From NCBI GenBank assembly GCA_963969395.1, contig OZ017803.1:1736001-1800000 (forward strand): a DNA stretch of 64,000 bases, in the 5' to 3' direction. Below are positions 25,881 to 38,583 of the stretch, in pieces. The notes beneath the pieces were generated by a model. That model worked only from the letters and a program-made list of their open reading frames with translations. It was not told the origin of the DNA and ran no database searches. This DNA comes from Pseudoscleropodium purum. Lineage: Eukaryota; Streptophyta; Bryopsida; Hypnales; Brachytheciaceae. Position numbers and translations under genes: made by a program. The stretch's first letter is position 1. Every line of letters begins with the position of its first letter.

Positions 25881-26027
25881 AATGCTTCATGATTATTGTA
25901 CAAGGTCCAAAATGAGTTCATATAGGGATGGGAAGAAAAGAAAAACTTGCAAAATGAAGATCTAAAATATAGATTCTACTCATGCCAAAATTTATTTTGC
26001 CAAGAAAGCTAAAAATCTACATCCACC
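25881..26027 (+). repeat. Dispersed repeat shared with the epimerase intron
   Basis: The stretch from AATGCTTCATGATT through AAACTTGCAAAATGAAGATC to CTACATCCACC matches 39162-39322 inside the intron of the epimerase-like gene, in the same order and orientation, with scattered differences. Its ends are not defined. Confidence 0.65.
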
Positions 26028-26628
26028 TTTATCCACGAGACTTTTAGGAATTAAAGGAGGAGGATTATAGCACTTTAATCTAAGACAATTATAATAAGTT
26101 TAATAGTGGTAAGAGTCAGATAGTTAAGAGTTTAACTTCTAAGGTTGTAACACATATAATAATATATAGAATCTTTAGAGCATATGTATTATTATCAATT
26201 AAAAAAAATAGGATATTGTTAATGTAATCTACTTGTTGTATTTAATTATAAATTTACACCATCACCTTCTCTTTGTAATGCAATTGAAAAAGCCACAATA
26301 GTTCCTCAATTCATATGCCAAGTTGAGGTCAAGTCAATCTATGGAAGTGAGCTTTGGAAAAAACAATAGGTAAGGAGGTGATACATGAGGAGGGTGATGT
26401 TCCAACAAGATAAAAGGCATCAAAATTGCCAATGATAGTCTTTTTTATACCATGAACGTGGCTTATAAATATGTTGGAAATTTGAAGGTCAAATTTTAAA
26501 CTTACTATCTTCTACAAAGAATGTTATATTCAAATGTAATGTACAAAATAAATTGAAATGTATATATTTGTATGTATATGTATATATACATACAAATTCA
26601 AAATGGAATTTGGATATTAGAAAGTTAA

Positions 26629-27215
26629 TCCCTAAAGGACCAAGTGGCAATTCAATGTATGCAAGGTATCTTGGGTAGTTATACACAAAGATAAGGTTGG
26701 TTGGATGTTCATAAAATTTTGACACAAGGTGTGAGCATGTACCTCCTTGGACCTTGGTAGGAACATAATGTTTTTTCCAATCAAGTGCTTAGTTCAAAGG
26801 TCATACTATCTTGAACTTTTGGGGCAGTCTAAGCAGCTTCACGTAGCATGTGCAAAACTCCTCTTCTACTTTTGAAATTCAAGTAGGTATATAAACACCA
26901 TGATATACGATGCAAATGTCTAAGAAAATAACCATGTGTAGTGCAAAAATCTCACTCTAGGAGGAATTAAAGTCTAGAAACCTTATTGGGAAGGTTTGAA
27001 AAAATACTTTTCCTTCTAACTTCAAACATTATAATCTTTCAATTTGTAGAGTCAAAGTTTCAAAAAAACTCCACGAATTTCCATAGTAATCTAGTTCAAA
27101 TTTGTATGATTGAATTTTTTTTAAATAACTTTTTTTCATATTTTTCTCACTACCCTAAAAAGTGGCAGTTTTTGATAATTTGTATCTAAAATGTGCATTA
27201 GTCCTTCAAGGTTTT
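26629..27215. mobile_element. Possible partial TTAA-flanked element
   Basis: The left end TTAATCCCTAAAGGACC (TTAA at 26625-26628) is clear. A candidate right end near 27200 (GTCCTTCAAGGTTTTA) is diverged and does not restore TTAA. The right boundary is therefore a guess. Confidence 0.35.
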
Positions 27216-27251
27216 ACCTTGAAAAGACAAACGTATGATTGCATTTTTTAA

Positions 27252-28162
27252 CCCCTAAAGTTCCATGACTATGTTTTCACTAAAAACACTCAACCTACCA
27301 TTTTTTAAACAAGTACCAAATTTCTAGAAAAAAAAATTTTGACACATAAAACAATGGAATCTTGTAGTATGCTAAATTGAAAATATGTGGTAAAAATTTC
27401 AAAAATTTCCACCATGTGGATTGCAAAATTCACTAAAATCATTTTTTGTACCTAGCAAAAAATAAAGTAGCTACACTTCACAAGCTCACTTTTCTTTGAA
27501 AAAATGACCAATTAAAAATGGTGGCGCTTCTTTGGATTCTTTTTTCTAAACAAGTTGGCCACATGCTTGAAAATTTTCAAATTTTTTGGAATTGTACAAC
27601 ATATAGAAAAAAAATAGTAAGTAGGTAATGGTAGAGAATGAGTCAAAATACTAAATTATTAAGAATTCAATCATGGAATTGAAAAATGCCAATCCTAATT
27701 GATGCAATGTTATAATAAAACATTGACATCCTATGAATTTATTTGTTTTCAAACATGTTGAAAATTAGATAAGATAAAGGACTTCAAAGTTTATTTTAGA
27801 ATAGGGAATCCATAATTGCCTGCAAACAAAAACTCCTCATAACTTTTGATTCATTGATTAAAATGGAATGATCTAAAACTTTCCATATATATATATATAT
27901 ATAACTTTAGAAAACCAATTTCAAATTTTTATTTTTGAAAAAAGTGATTTGTCCAAACTACCTAGTTACAAATAAAAAGTAACATATTAGGCTATAATTA
28001 TTTACTCATATTTCTAAATGTCATGAAATTTAGTACATATGAAAAGTATTTCTTGTCCCCACCTTCTATTAAAACTTGGGCCAAAAATATAGAAATCTCT
28101 AATTACATGCGCCTACCCAAAAATTTTATATAGCTAAGAAACATAGCTTTGTCTTTGAGGGG
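27252..28162. mobile_element. TTAA-flanked element (copy 2)
   Basis: A 911-bp segment lies between TTAA (27248-27251) and TCAA (28163-28166, probably a mutated TTAA). It starts CCCCTAAAGTTCCATGA, and the mirrored right end is GTCTTTGAGGGG. The interior matches copy 47657-48597 in opposite orientation over most of its length, for example GATAAAGGACTTCAAAGTTT with its reverse complement near 48030. No reading frame. Neighbouring AT-rich DNA to 29.2 kb holds nothing recognised. Confidence 0.75.
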
Positions 28163-29276
28163 TCAAACTTCAAAATTGTTCTCTTTGTGCACTCCCAATT
28201 TGCAATTACATATGAATAAAAAAATTTATATCTATTTTTCATAGATGTAATTACATGTCCTCTATAAGTCTAAAAATTCAATATTTTATTGAAATTCCAA
28301 AGTTCAAATTCCAATAAAATATTTAATTCTAGAAGTTTTCCAAAGTTTCAAATAAGAGTAGAAACCAAACTTGATAAACTTTCATTTCATTTGTTAATCT
28401 CAAATTCCAAAAAGATCATTTTAATGGCTAAAATTCAAAGAAAAAGAAAAGAGCAGAAGTAGCCAAAATACACTACAAAGTGATCCATGGATTTTTCATT
28501 TCCTTATGTACAAAAGTTTTAAAAAAAAATCATCAAGGAAGAATATCCAACACCATTCATTGAAAATGAATTCAAGCAACTTTCCCCATAAAATTTGGAT
28601 GAAAAACTGATTTATTCCATCTTTGAAGTCTCCTTGAAATCATCTCAAGGACACAAAACATCCTCTCACATATTGCAATATTAAACAACTTTGGTTTGCA
28701 TAACAATGGACTTACTAAGGTAACTCTACCTATGACACAAAAATGGGAGGGAGCCCATCATAGGCAAACTTGTTTTAGTGATGCACATTTCAAAACTGGA
28801 ATGTACAATACACCATTAGTATAATTTTACCTGTGATGGGTTGGCTCCAAGAGTTACCTTATGTGATCAACAAATACTTTGCTAGCCAAGACTTTTTTGA
28901 CACAAAGAAGATCAACTATTTGGGAATTGAATGCAATTCAGGGACCAAGTCTGCAGATTCTTTTTCTAAGGGATGCAAACGTATGTTGCTTGAGAAGGCA
29001 CAAGCTCTGCATCACAAGGAACATGAGCAATACAAATCCAAGTCAACATTGAATACACTGCATTCAAATATACACAAGGTTCAAGCCCAAGAGAGGGCAA
29101 TTTACATTACTAAAACTAATTTTTCACGTACACAAATGTCGTGTACTGTACTTCTAGGAAAAATCCGGGGGTGACGGAAGATAGTAATCAGGTTTACAGT
29201 CTCAATATGTTTCAAAATCTGCATCCTAGGATAAAATGAAAACTGTCCGTAATAGTAAAAATTAATTTCAATTACA

Positions 29277-32245
29277 TTAGTACCCAACATACACAGCTGC
29301 GTTTACTACATAGCAATCGTCATTCTTGTCTCCCATAGCCTCCAAAGCGACCCCACTGGAGCATATAAGCCCTCCATCTACTACTTCCACTTCCAATATC
29401 TCGCCACTGCACAAGGACCGCAAAAATATATTGTTCAGCATCTTAATACGCAGTGAAAACCAGTTTGGTAGAAGGAAATGAGCCCTTAAATCTCTTGTCA
29501 GTTTCATAACAGACTTTAACATATGCACAATACCCAAAATTGGAGCATCCAGTAGTAACTCCAGAAGGAAATACCAAGTGCAGCAGTACGAACTAAGAAG
29601 AATATTTCAAGACCATGAATCGGATGAAAGACTTTACAAATCTCTAAGGACTTAACTTGAATAAACCTAGAGTGTAAGAGACAGCAGGACTGCACTCCAT
29701 TAAATGTGGAGATGCATGCCAAGATTACAATTGCTTTTCAGCAGCTGAGTGAAAGAACAAGATGGCTTTCATTAAAAAAACTAATAAAATCGAAAGACAA
29801 GATATCCAACCCTTTCCATCATAGATTTCAACAGATAACGTGTGTACACACAAAAAGTGTCCAAGTCTGAGAAATCTGTGAACGATTCCTATAGTAGCTT
29901 TGGCTTAATTTTTGTTGGATCCTGTTGGATTCCAAACACAAGTGAGCGTATTTATTTTGGACATTATATGAATAAATTATGGATTTTTAAAGTGTTGAGT
30001 ATAGATTGACACAGAATCGACCCCTACTAGACTCGCATGATCCGATTGTGTGAGTTTTAGGCAAGACTGCATTGTAAGTGAATTGGGATTGCTTTTGGGT
30101 AAGGGTCGCAAACGGTATTCTTACCTTTCTCATCAGACAACAATTCAAGAAATACAAGTGACAGAAATCACTGCAATACAAGATATATCCGTCACTTACT
30201 AAGGGAAGACAGCCTTCACTTTTGCAATATCCAAATCTTTTTGTATAGAGTGGGGAACTCCCAGCTTCACCCTCAATTTCATTTGCTGATAACTCACTCC
30301 AGGAAGCGCACCTGCCACACAATAAGAGGATTAACACTCAAGTTTAACAGCCTTTAATAGTAGCAGAATTGCATAAAATCGCAGATCAAGTTTAACTAAT
30401 TCTAAATTACTATATAAAATCCAAACTATTTCGATACGTCAGGCAATAAACAGACCGTCGGTCCATGCTAAAAAATATATGCTAAATTTTTCTAATAAAA
30501 AATCACTTCAATTTCTGATCTGTTTGGAATGTCGTGAGGAGGGTTTCAAGTGTTGTTAGTCATTTCATTTCCTTCAAACATTCTTCTGCCAATAATTTCG
30601 AGTCGAATGACTATATTGGCAGTCTGATAGCTGCCTAACATTTTACCTATATTATTTCTAGACAATGATTTGGTCTAGAATTGATTAAATGTCAGAATTA
30701 ACTGAACTGACCCTACAAAAATTTGTCTCTAAAATAATGTACAGTGAAGTACCAGTTCGAAATGCAGGTATGGAGTTGGAGCTGATGGCATTTTTGCAGG
30801 CTCTCACAGCAGCCGCAGTCACATCCTGCCTGCCCAATCCCAACATCTGTCAGCAGAATTTCCATAACGACACCATAACCAATTCCTCAAATCATGAACT
30901 TGAAACAACCCTATCAACCAGGGTCATTTCTCTTAAAAAATACGATGCTACGACAGAATGTTGAATGTTTCAATCTATTCGTGAGACAGAACGTGCGAAT
31001 GAGGACTCATTACATAAGCCAAAACTGCTCAAAATAGCCACATTCAAGGAGAAACGTTAACGACATGCAGATTGGCTCTGACCTAGATGATAATAAGCTG
31101 TAATCTGCAGCCTTCATAATCTGCACCAACTGCCAATCTACCGACATAATCTACCTCTGCGAGACCTTCATGAACCATCGAAATGAAGAAAATAACTGAC
31201 ATAATCTAGCTGCTTGTGCACTCAAGCGATTGGCACCCAGTTCTATAAAATGAAAGCCCTAATAATATGATAAAAAAATCACGCCGTGCCACATCTTTAT
31301 CTTTATCTCTCTCTCTCTCTCTTTAAGTCAATTATGAACATACAGATTGTGAACATGAGCAACGGTCTGTAGGGTGGGTACCGCTGCTACGCAATGCAAC
31401 TGAATATTTCTACAGAATGCTCAGAAATCCATTATAAAGGTTCTTTCTTCAAGGCCGAACACACAGGAGAAATCCAAAATGGAAATTTTGCGTCCAAATT
31501 CCATTCCTAGTGTATCCTATTCTACCCTATTCTATCATCACTGGACATGGACAATGAAATTCTTCAAAAATTCCACAGATACACATTTCGGATATCTCCT
31601 GTGACGACAGATATCAATCGACAGTTACAAAGCCCTAATTTCAAACCTGAGCGTCAATACCACATCAAAGATTAGAGTAGAATTTCGCATAGCGAAAGCT
31701 TCGAACGAGCCTTGAACCCTACAATAAAGAAAGAACGTCCCCATGTCGTCTTGTGTCCAAATTCCATTTTAGTGTATCCTAATGTATCCTATTCTACCCC
31801 ATCACTGGACATTCACCTTAAAAAGTCCTCAAAAATTCCGTAGATGGACATTTTGGATTTCTCCTGTAAGGACCAAATTTCATTCGACAGTCAGAAAACC
31901 CTAATTTCAAATTATAACCGCAATACTACATCAACGATTCCGAAAGAGGTAGACTTTCCCATTCCAAAAGTTTGAAAGAGCCTTAAAGAACCCTTAAAGA
32001 ACCAACAAGACGTACCCATGCTGATCATACCCCGTGCCCATCTCCACAAACAGCAGACGCAGCGCGCTCTTGGGAACATCAACTGGTGCGGAATTCGCCA
32101 TCACCTCCACTTTCCTTCTCTTCGCCGACGGCGTCAATTTCAATCCCACTCGTTGTTGCCCCAACGAAGAAGGAGACGAAGAGCGAGGAAGAGCGACACT
32201 TGAAGATGGGCGACAAAGAGATGTGGGTGAGAATTGTAGCAGCAT
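29277..32245 (-). CDS. Lin0512-family protein, organelle-type presequence
   Basis: A conserved small protein family of unknown biochemical function (Lin0512/TIGR02058 type) found in bacteria, fungi and plants. Four exons read cleanly on minus: 32016-32245, 30753-30829, 30200-30311 and 29277-29406. All introns are GT-AG and the phases join exactly, giving 182 residues. After about 50 Ser/Arg/Pro-rich residues that look like a plastid or mitochondrial presequence come the family hallmarks: FVEMGTGYDQHGQD (residues 66-79, split by intron 1), VRACKNAISSNS, MKLRVKLGVP, then FPYGEILEVEVVDGG (across intron 3), SSGVALE and a C-terminal VYVGY. The start chosen is the ATG at 32245. An upstream in-frame GTG (32266) is not a credible plant start. 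Intron 1 is long (1186 bp) and contains a tandem duplication. Family assignment is secure; the targeting is inferred. Confidence 0.9.
31491..31985. repeat. 263-bp tandem duplication in intron 1
   Basis: Unit 1 (31491-31725) and unit 2 (31754-31985) share GTCCAAATTCCATT, AGTGTATCCTA, CACTGGACAT, ATCTCCTGT-like and CCCTAATTTCAAA words in the same order and end with GAGCCTT. Unit 2 ends about 30 bp inside the donor of exon 1. A CT microsatellite is at 31297-31324. Confidence 0.8.
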
Positions 32246-32676
32246 GATGTAAACAAAAATTCTCACTGATGAACTGAAGAAGATGAAGAATATCCTGGTA
32301 ATGCAATTTCTATTATTTTAAAAACAACAATTGGATTTGGAGATTGAGAATTTAGGGTGTGGGGCACGTAGGTGGGTCCGGTGTTTGACAGAATCTCGGA
32401 ACCCTAAAACCGAAGTTCCCATTGCAAGGCTTCAATGGCTGATGCATGGTACCTGCACACACAACGCCTGCGGATGAATAATCATTGGTTCACTCCGCTT
32501 GCCCTTCTGAATGAAATAGGATGGATGAAAATAGGGTATTGTGCAACAGAATTTGAATGTAAGTGAAGAAAGGTGTTCACAAAATTTCATCGTGAAGCGT
32601 AATCTTGATGAAATTGTTCAGTTCGATTCCCTTGTGTTTGTTCTTCTTCTATGTGCACAACAAAATGGAGTGTTAA

Positions 32677-33653
32677 CCCTTAATCCTAGAAGGTCCAAGG
32701 CTATTTTGGGTTCAAAAACGTCATTGCTTTTGAAGTGATATAGATCTAAATGTCACTAAGCTATAGAGATCTTAACCATGCAATCTTGTAGTGTACATGT
32801 TGTTAATGATGTATATCAAATTTGAAGTCATTTAACCGTATAGATTGCAAGATTATAATGTTTTAGTGTTGAAAAAGAATACCGAAACTTTCCTAAAATC
32901 ACATTTAGAGGCGAAATTTGATTTTTAAACCTAATCAAATGAAAAAACTTTAAACTACAAAGTGATTCAAAACCAGCATACAAACACATTGGTGGAAAAA
33001 AAATATCATTCATTTGACTCAATGTGTTTGCAAAATGGCTTGCAAATGTCAAAAAATAGGCAAGAAAAGTTGCAAAAAACACATCTAGGGTTGAACCTCC
33101 TTCTACTAGAATGCCTTTCAGTAATTCATTACTTTTTGGATTGATATGAAATTTTATCCACACAAACTATATTAGTATATGCAACTTTTCCAAAAAAAAT
33201 TATTGGAAACGGACATTGTATGAAGAAGATACAAGCCGCCGAAGTTCATTGTAGTCCATAAATGGCGGGATTTTGAATTTCGAATTACTCCCAAACATTC
33301 AAAAGAACTTGGATTGATATGAAAATTTTACCACGATAACTAGACTTCAAGGGAAATATAATCCAACAAATTTTATTGAAATCAAACATTGGATGAAGCA
33401 GATACAAGCCCCCGAAGTTGTAGCCATGAAGTGCACTTTGGTGAATCAAATTGAACCTGTGAACTTTGATTGGCTTCCAGAAAATCATTGCCTCTTGGAT
33501 TGATCTGAAAATTTTACCACACAAACTAAAAGAAAAGGCACAAATTTTCCAACAAGTTTTATTGAATTTGGACATGGGATGCAAAGTTACAATACTTTGA
33601 ATTGAACTTAAAACTATGTGAGGACACTTTTTGTCCTCTTGGGTAGTTTAGGG
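32677..33653. mobile_element. TTAA-flanked element (copy 3) with internal tandem modules
   Basis: A 977-bp segment lies between TTAA at 32673-32676 and TTAA at 33654-33657. The ends are CCCTTAATCCTAGAAGG and, reversed, CCCTAAACTACCCAAGAGG, more diverged than in copies 1 and 2. The interior carries three tandem modules starting TTGGATTGATMTGAAA at 33136, 33309 and 33495 (periods 173 and 186 bp). Each contains AAATTTTAYCACR and GACATKGKATGMA-like words. No reading frame. Confidence 0.65.
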
Positions 33654-33659
33654 TTAAAA

Positions 33660-34250
33660 GACAGATTGGTGATTGTACAAATCATTCCTAGAGATACCAT
33701 GGGAATCATTGGCTTAAAAAAAATGCAAAAGTAGTCATTGGAAGTCAAACAATTCTAAAAGACCTCCCCTTTGTACAACAAAATTGTGAGGATGAATAGT
33801 TGTAATTTTGTCGCCATGTTAGGAAATATTGTCACTACTTCATGTCAGTAAAATGACCATTCAATATTGAATACACATTTTGTTAGTCTTAGGACTCTTG
33901 GGATTCTTTGGTAGCACCCTACAAAAATTCATTGCAAATTCATACTTTGTTCAAAACCTAAAATTTCATTTGTTCTCCCTTGCATTTCTCACATTTTTTT
34001 TCATATGTGGATTTTTTTTCTTTCAAGTTTTCAACGATATCAATAGCACAAGCTAATCATTTAGTCATTCTATTTGTCATGGGCTAGTTTACCTTCCTAT
34101 GGTTCCCTAGAATATCTACCTTGACACCATGTAATTTATCAGTAGATTTGTTGTTGGTTCTACCAAAGGTTGGTGTCATCAGGAACTCCTATGCTGGATA
34201 TAATTTTCAAGTGCTCCAACCAATTGAAGGGTGTCTGTGTATCTATAAAG
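33660..34250. other. AT-rich, nothing recognised
   Basis: No open frame or repeat boundary that I can support. Confidence 0.4.
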
Positions 34251-34257
34251 TAGATGC

Positions 34258-34423
34258 ACCCAATGGCATCCCTTTCTAGGAAGGGAAGTCATTTTGAAAC
34301 GCAAAAATCTAGGTGAATCATACATAGCTTATCATGTCAGTCAACAATTAATAAGCTCAGTTTAGTATGTCTAGATTTATGTTTTGAAATGACTCTCCTT
34401 TCTAAAAAGAGATGCCATTGGGT
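34258..34423. ncRNA. miRNA-precursor-like hairpin
   Basis: The left arm 34258-34332 pairs with the right arm 34351-34423 around an 18-base loop. The outer part is best paired: ACCCAATGGCATC against GATGCCATTGGGT, then GTCATTTTGAAAC against GTTTTGAAATGAC. Mismatches are scattered and there are small bulges, as in plant MIRNA foldbacks, but old mini-transposons can look the same. There is no evidence of transcription. It is described as a hairpin; the RNA-gene status is a guess. Confidence 0.35.
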
Positions 34424-34930
34424 ACAAGGACACTTTCAGGTGCCTGTACCTTGATAAGTTGCATCACAATGTACTTATTATTATCTTAGTTTCCCAGTTG
34501 TTTTCATATGATTAGTACTGCAGTAAGGCAAGGCTACTGTAATTGCTGGCCACAGACATGGACCAAATACTTAAGATATGGGCTTTCAAAACAAAAGCAA
34601 CTGAAGTTCCTCTTCGCTTGTTTCAAAACTTACAAAACCAAAAACCAAAACCAAAGCTGTGCCTGGCAGTTTCATTCTGCTCCCTGCAACTGAAGTTTTG
34701 TTTCATTTGCTTTCCCAAAAACAAAACAAAGCAAAACAAAGGCAAAGCGTTGCAATTGGTAGAAAACAAACATACCGGCAGGAGTACCTCTCCATTCCAC
34801 CTTTCAGTTATTAATTAAATACTGGCTCTGGTGGGGAATGGGAATTGAATGCGACTGAGTGTGCTAAGTTAAGAGATTGCAGCCACACTCACTTTGCCAA
34901 AGATTGCTGGCTCAGCCTCAGTCTGAGTTT

Positions 34931-35300
34931 TTAGGAGACAACCCATTTCCAACCTATAGATTGACCTCTTTTTGTGAAGTTGTGGTGAGGTTCCCGAAGT
35001 AGTTGTGGCACATTATCATTGGTTGTTAGGCTCTCAATATTGCAATTAGTCCTTGGTTAATTCTTCAACAAGCCCATGGTTGGAAACAGAAAAGTCTATA
35101 TGACTAATACAAGTCGTACAATACAATCAGCTAAAAAATTTGTAATAATGATATTTTGAGTTTAAAAAAAATTGGGGAAATTACACTATCCTACCAAACT
35201 CTATTTCTACATTAGAGAAAATCTTTGTACTTAGGAAATTTGTACTCTACATACCCATAATTGCTTAAGTGGTTGGAAATGGGTCAGCTCCCTTAAGTGT
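34931..35300. mobile_element. GACCCATTTCCAACC mini-transposon, copy 1
   Basis: The left end TTAGGAGACAACCCATTTCC is mirrored on the right by GGAAATGGGTCAGCTCCC (ending near 35292). About 370 bp, no reading frame. Relatives are at 44369-44686 and 48993-49375, with the subterminal word CCACTTAAGCAATTA in common. Confidence 0.65.
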
Positions 35301-36249
35301 ACAATTGATCATGAATGTGGAAGAAGCCACCCACTTGAAATCATATTGGACAAGTAGATTGGATTGGACTATAAGAAGTAGTATGCTCTTAAAGCATCCA
35401 TTTAAGAACTGATTGCCTTTTCGGGGAAACTCAATTCCTTGAAATAATTTTCAACAAATTTTGTAGGAAGAAAATAATGGAATTGTCATTTAATCCAAGT
35501 CGGTTCATATTTTTTGAACCTTCATGGAATTAGTTACAAATTTTTGAAGTTGAAACTCAGTGATCACTAAAAGCAACCACCTCCTCAATTGTACATCATT
35601 GGTACATTGAGAAAAGAAAAATGTACTTCTATGTCACAATTGCTTATTTAGCATGGGTGCCTTTAGGGCAAATCAATCTACCATCGGAAAGAAAGAGAAG
35701 TGAGAATTTTGCATGCTACCACGAGTCAAGTTGTAATTGGATGAAAACTCTAGAAGAATGGATCTGGTATGGAAACAAAGAAAAATTTATGCAAATGAAA
35801 TACTTTTATTAACTAACTAAATTTTAGGCAAGCAAAGCTGTTCTTTGGTTTATTGTATTTTAAAGTGGTATAATTTAAAATTCATCAATCAATTGGGAAC
35901 AAGATATCAAAATTTTGCAAGGACATTCATTTTTGGATCGTTTGATCAATATAGTGTTTTTTTTTTTTTTAACTTTGTATAGATTTAGTACAAAAGTAAA
36001 TTGAAGGTGAAAACTATTTAGAGAAGGGGGGGCAAGATTTACATGATTATAGAATAGACAACTCATTCTTAGGGTATAATGATTAGAAGCCTCAATGTTA
36101 TAAGATATAATGTGACAACAAATAATAGGGAAATTTGCTTTGAATGGAATTTTATCTATGCTATTAAAACAAATAGTTTGTTTGTATGTTTGCAATGTAC
36201 TTTGGGATCTCTTAAACCAATGGGCTAATTGAGGCACCCTTGGTACAAT

Positions 36250-36482
36250 TGGAAAGCCCTTGGTCAAGGAGGATACACAAAAGATAGTTTATAGAATTCT
36301 AATGGATGCGGAGAAAGATATTAAATTTTCAAGTTTTTATGAATTAAAATTTTTTTAAATAAAAATTGGGTTCTAACTAGAGGCATTTGGTGTCACTAGA
36401 AAGTCTTGGTGAGAAAGTGTGCATATAAGAGAGTTTATAGTGTCCTAACCAATAAGGAAAAAGATATTGAATTTCCAAGTTT
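36250..36482. repeat. About 145-bp tandem repeat, also found at 17.1 kb
   Basis: Unit 1 (about 36250-36350) and unit 2 (about 36396-36482) both contain GAAAGYCYTTGG-like, AGTTTATAG, AAAGATATTRAATTT and CAAGTTTT words. The fragment at 17131-17225 shares the same order. Ends are not sharply defined. Confidence 0.6.
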
Positions 36483-37424
36483 TAACCTCATTGAAAATTA
36501 GAAAATTGGATGTGGAAAGCCATGATTGAGTCATCGAGCTAGAACACTTTATCCACCATGACATCAGGCCAATACTTTTATCTTTACTTTTATTTTTGAA
36601 AAATATTTGTTGACACTTTATTTTTACCTTTATTTTTGTTTTTGTTTTTGTTTTCCATTATTTTTATAATTTTTGTATACCAAATAAATGAAAAAGTGTA
36701 AGAAAATTATTAATAGAATGCATAATATTAAATTTTAGTGCCACGAATGATTTGCCATATTTAAAGAAATGAAAAATGGATATGAAAAGAGATTTACAAA
36801 TGATTAGCTATCACTTTTATATTACAAATGACTTATTAGTTGTAATACAAATACAATTTGTTAGAAGTTGTATATTATTTGTCTTTGAATCTATGAAGAG
36901 GCTAAATCTTTTTGCAAAATCAATGTCTATGGTTGAATTAGAAAAAGCAATACATCTAATATAATGAATTAGAAAAAATTTGTTTACATTTGAGGTAGTG
37001 TACATAGCCTCTCCATACGTACATTATTAGGTGAAGGGTGTACTATACATAGACTCTTCATATACTACTAAAAGGTAGCCTTGAATTGTGTCCACAAATC
37101 ATTGAAAGCTAAAGCAATTATGGCTAGTTTAGTTTTGCATATACCTAGGTTTGATTTGTAAAGAGATTGAATGAAAGACTAGTTTGTGTGTGCTACATCT
37201 AAAGTAAAAGATTGCATGTATGGTTTTTTCATACCCCAATTTTCCACTATTTGGTAATTCAATGGTTACAAGCACCTATAAGAACCTCATGCCATGTATT
37301 GGTGGGTGGATGCATTCACCAATACCAAAATGTAAAAAACACTTTTATCTTCTTTTTGGAGTATAAAATATATTAACATTGGTGGAACTCATTCTTCTAC
37401 TTTCCTGTTCAACAATGATTAGTA

Positions 37425-37664
37425 GAGCTCTTTTTGTCTTTTAGTACTTTTTTTGCCCACCAAACTTTACATGGCAAGAGCTCTTTTTGTATTTTAGTAC
37501 TTTTTCTGCCCATCAAACTTTGCATGGCAAGAAGTCCTAAGGATCAACTTACATGTGAGTCCAATAGACAAGCTTCATGCTAAGTCAAACAATAAACAAA
37601 ATAAGCTTACATGTGATTCCCCCAAGCAAACTCTGTGCTAATTCAAACAATAGACAAAATAAGC
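37425..37664. repeat. Two adjacent short tandem duplications
   Basis: A 53-bp unit starting GAGCTCTTTTTGT occurs twice (37425-37477 and 37478-37530) and ends ATGGCAA. It is followed by a 58-bp unit with ACATGTGAKTCC and CAATARACAAAATAAGC, also twice (37551-37608 and 37609-37664). Confidence 0.75.
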
Positions 37665-38583
37665 ATCACCGATTGTCTTGCCAAGGTGGGCAAGGAGGAA
37701 AAGAAGAGTTGAAGTTTCACCAATATCAATGGAAACTAGTCAATCTTGAGAGAATCTAAACACTATAAACGCTTCCCCGATGGCCAATACATGTAAGGAA
37801 GGAGGCCCTAGGTCTGTTGTAACCATAAGATGACCTAAAGTACCATGGTGGACAATGGAAGAATGTGATACAGAAACAAGAGTTTTGACTGAACAAAAGA
37901 ACCAACAGGAAAATAGGAAGCAACAGTGACTTCGATTACGTTCAATCTCATGCAGCTATTCAGCTGCCTTGAGCATAAATTCTTGGTCCTATTGAGAAAC
38001 TGAAACTCCTGGTAGAGAAAGGAACAAAAACATAGAGAGTATTTTACACATTAGACTAAACTTTTCAGTGTCCATTTATTCCTTGATAGGGACCATTGAC
38101 AAGTCCCTGACTCCACATATGTCCAGCATCGAAGAACGTCAGTCAGTCGGTGGTTTCCATTAAGCAACCATCACCCTGCGAGCTCTCTCAATACCTGTCT
38201 AAACAAACAGCTTCACATGAGATTACATTTTAAGGGTGTCACAGTTCACGATTCCAGCCAACCAGAGGACTCTCTCTTCTTCATTTCGAAAAAAAAGCTG
38301 GCCATCCGTGATTCTCAACCCTAGAATCTCGTCTCAAACTACAAATGACAGCCCCTCCAGGAACCACCTCCTGTCTTGAACCGCAACTCCTAAACCCTGA
38401 CACCCGCTATTATATACCTTGGAATCCATAACATTACACACAATCCTTGCTGTAGCACAAAGACTGTGAAGACCGACCCTTCAGGAAGATATTGCATCCA
38501 AAATGTACAGAGTGTGCTTGACAAGCCTTGTCAAGATTTGACAAGATTTGACGAGACGTAACAAGACTTGGAGAATTTTGCAT

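Larger units (their letters stand above)
35300..38500. other. AT-rich block with small tandem repeats
   Basis: No gene recognised. It holds the duplications at 36.25-36.48 and 37.43-37.66 kb. The longest frame (130 codons, minus, 35875-36267) has no known motif and AT-driven composition. Confidence 0.45.

Noticed and set aside
28833..29174. 113-codon plus-strand frame beside the Lin0512-family gene
   Set aside because: No recognisable domain and no upstream promoter or splice support. Left unassigned.
32018..32252. Plus-strand Arg-rich frames
   Set aside because: They are shadows of exon 1 of the Lin0512-family gene.
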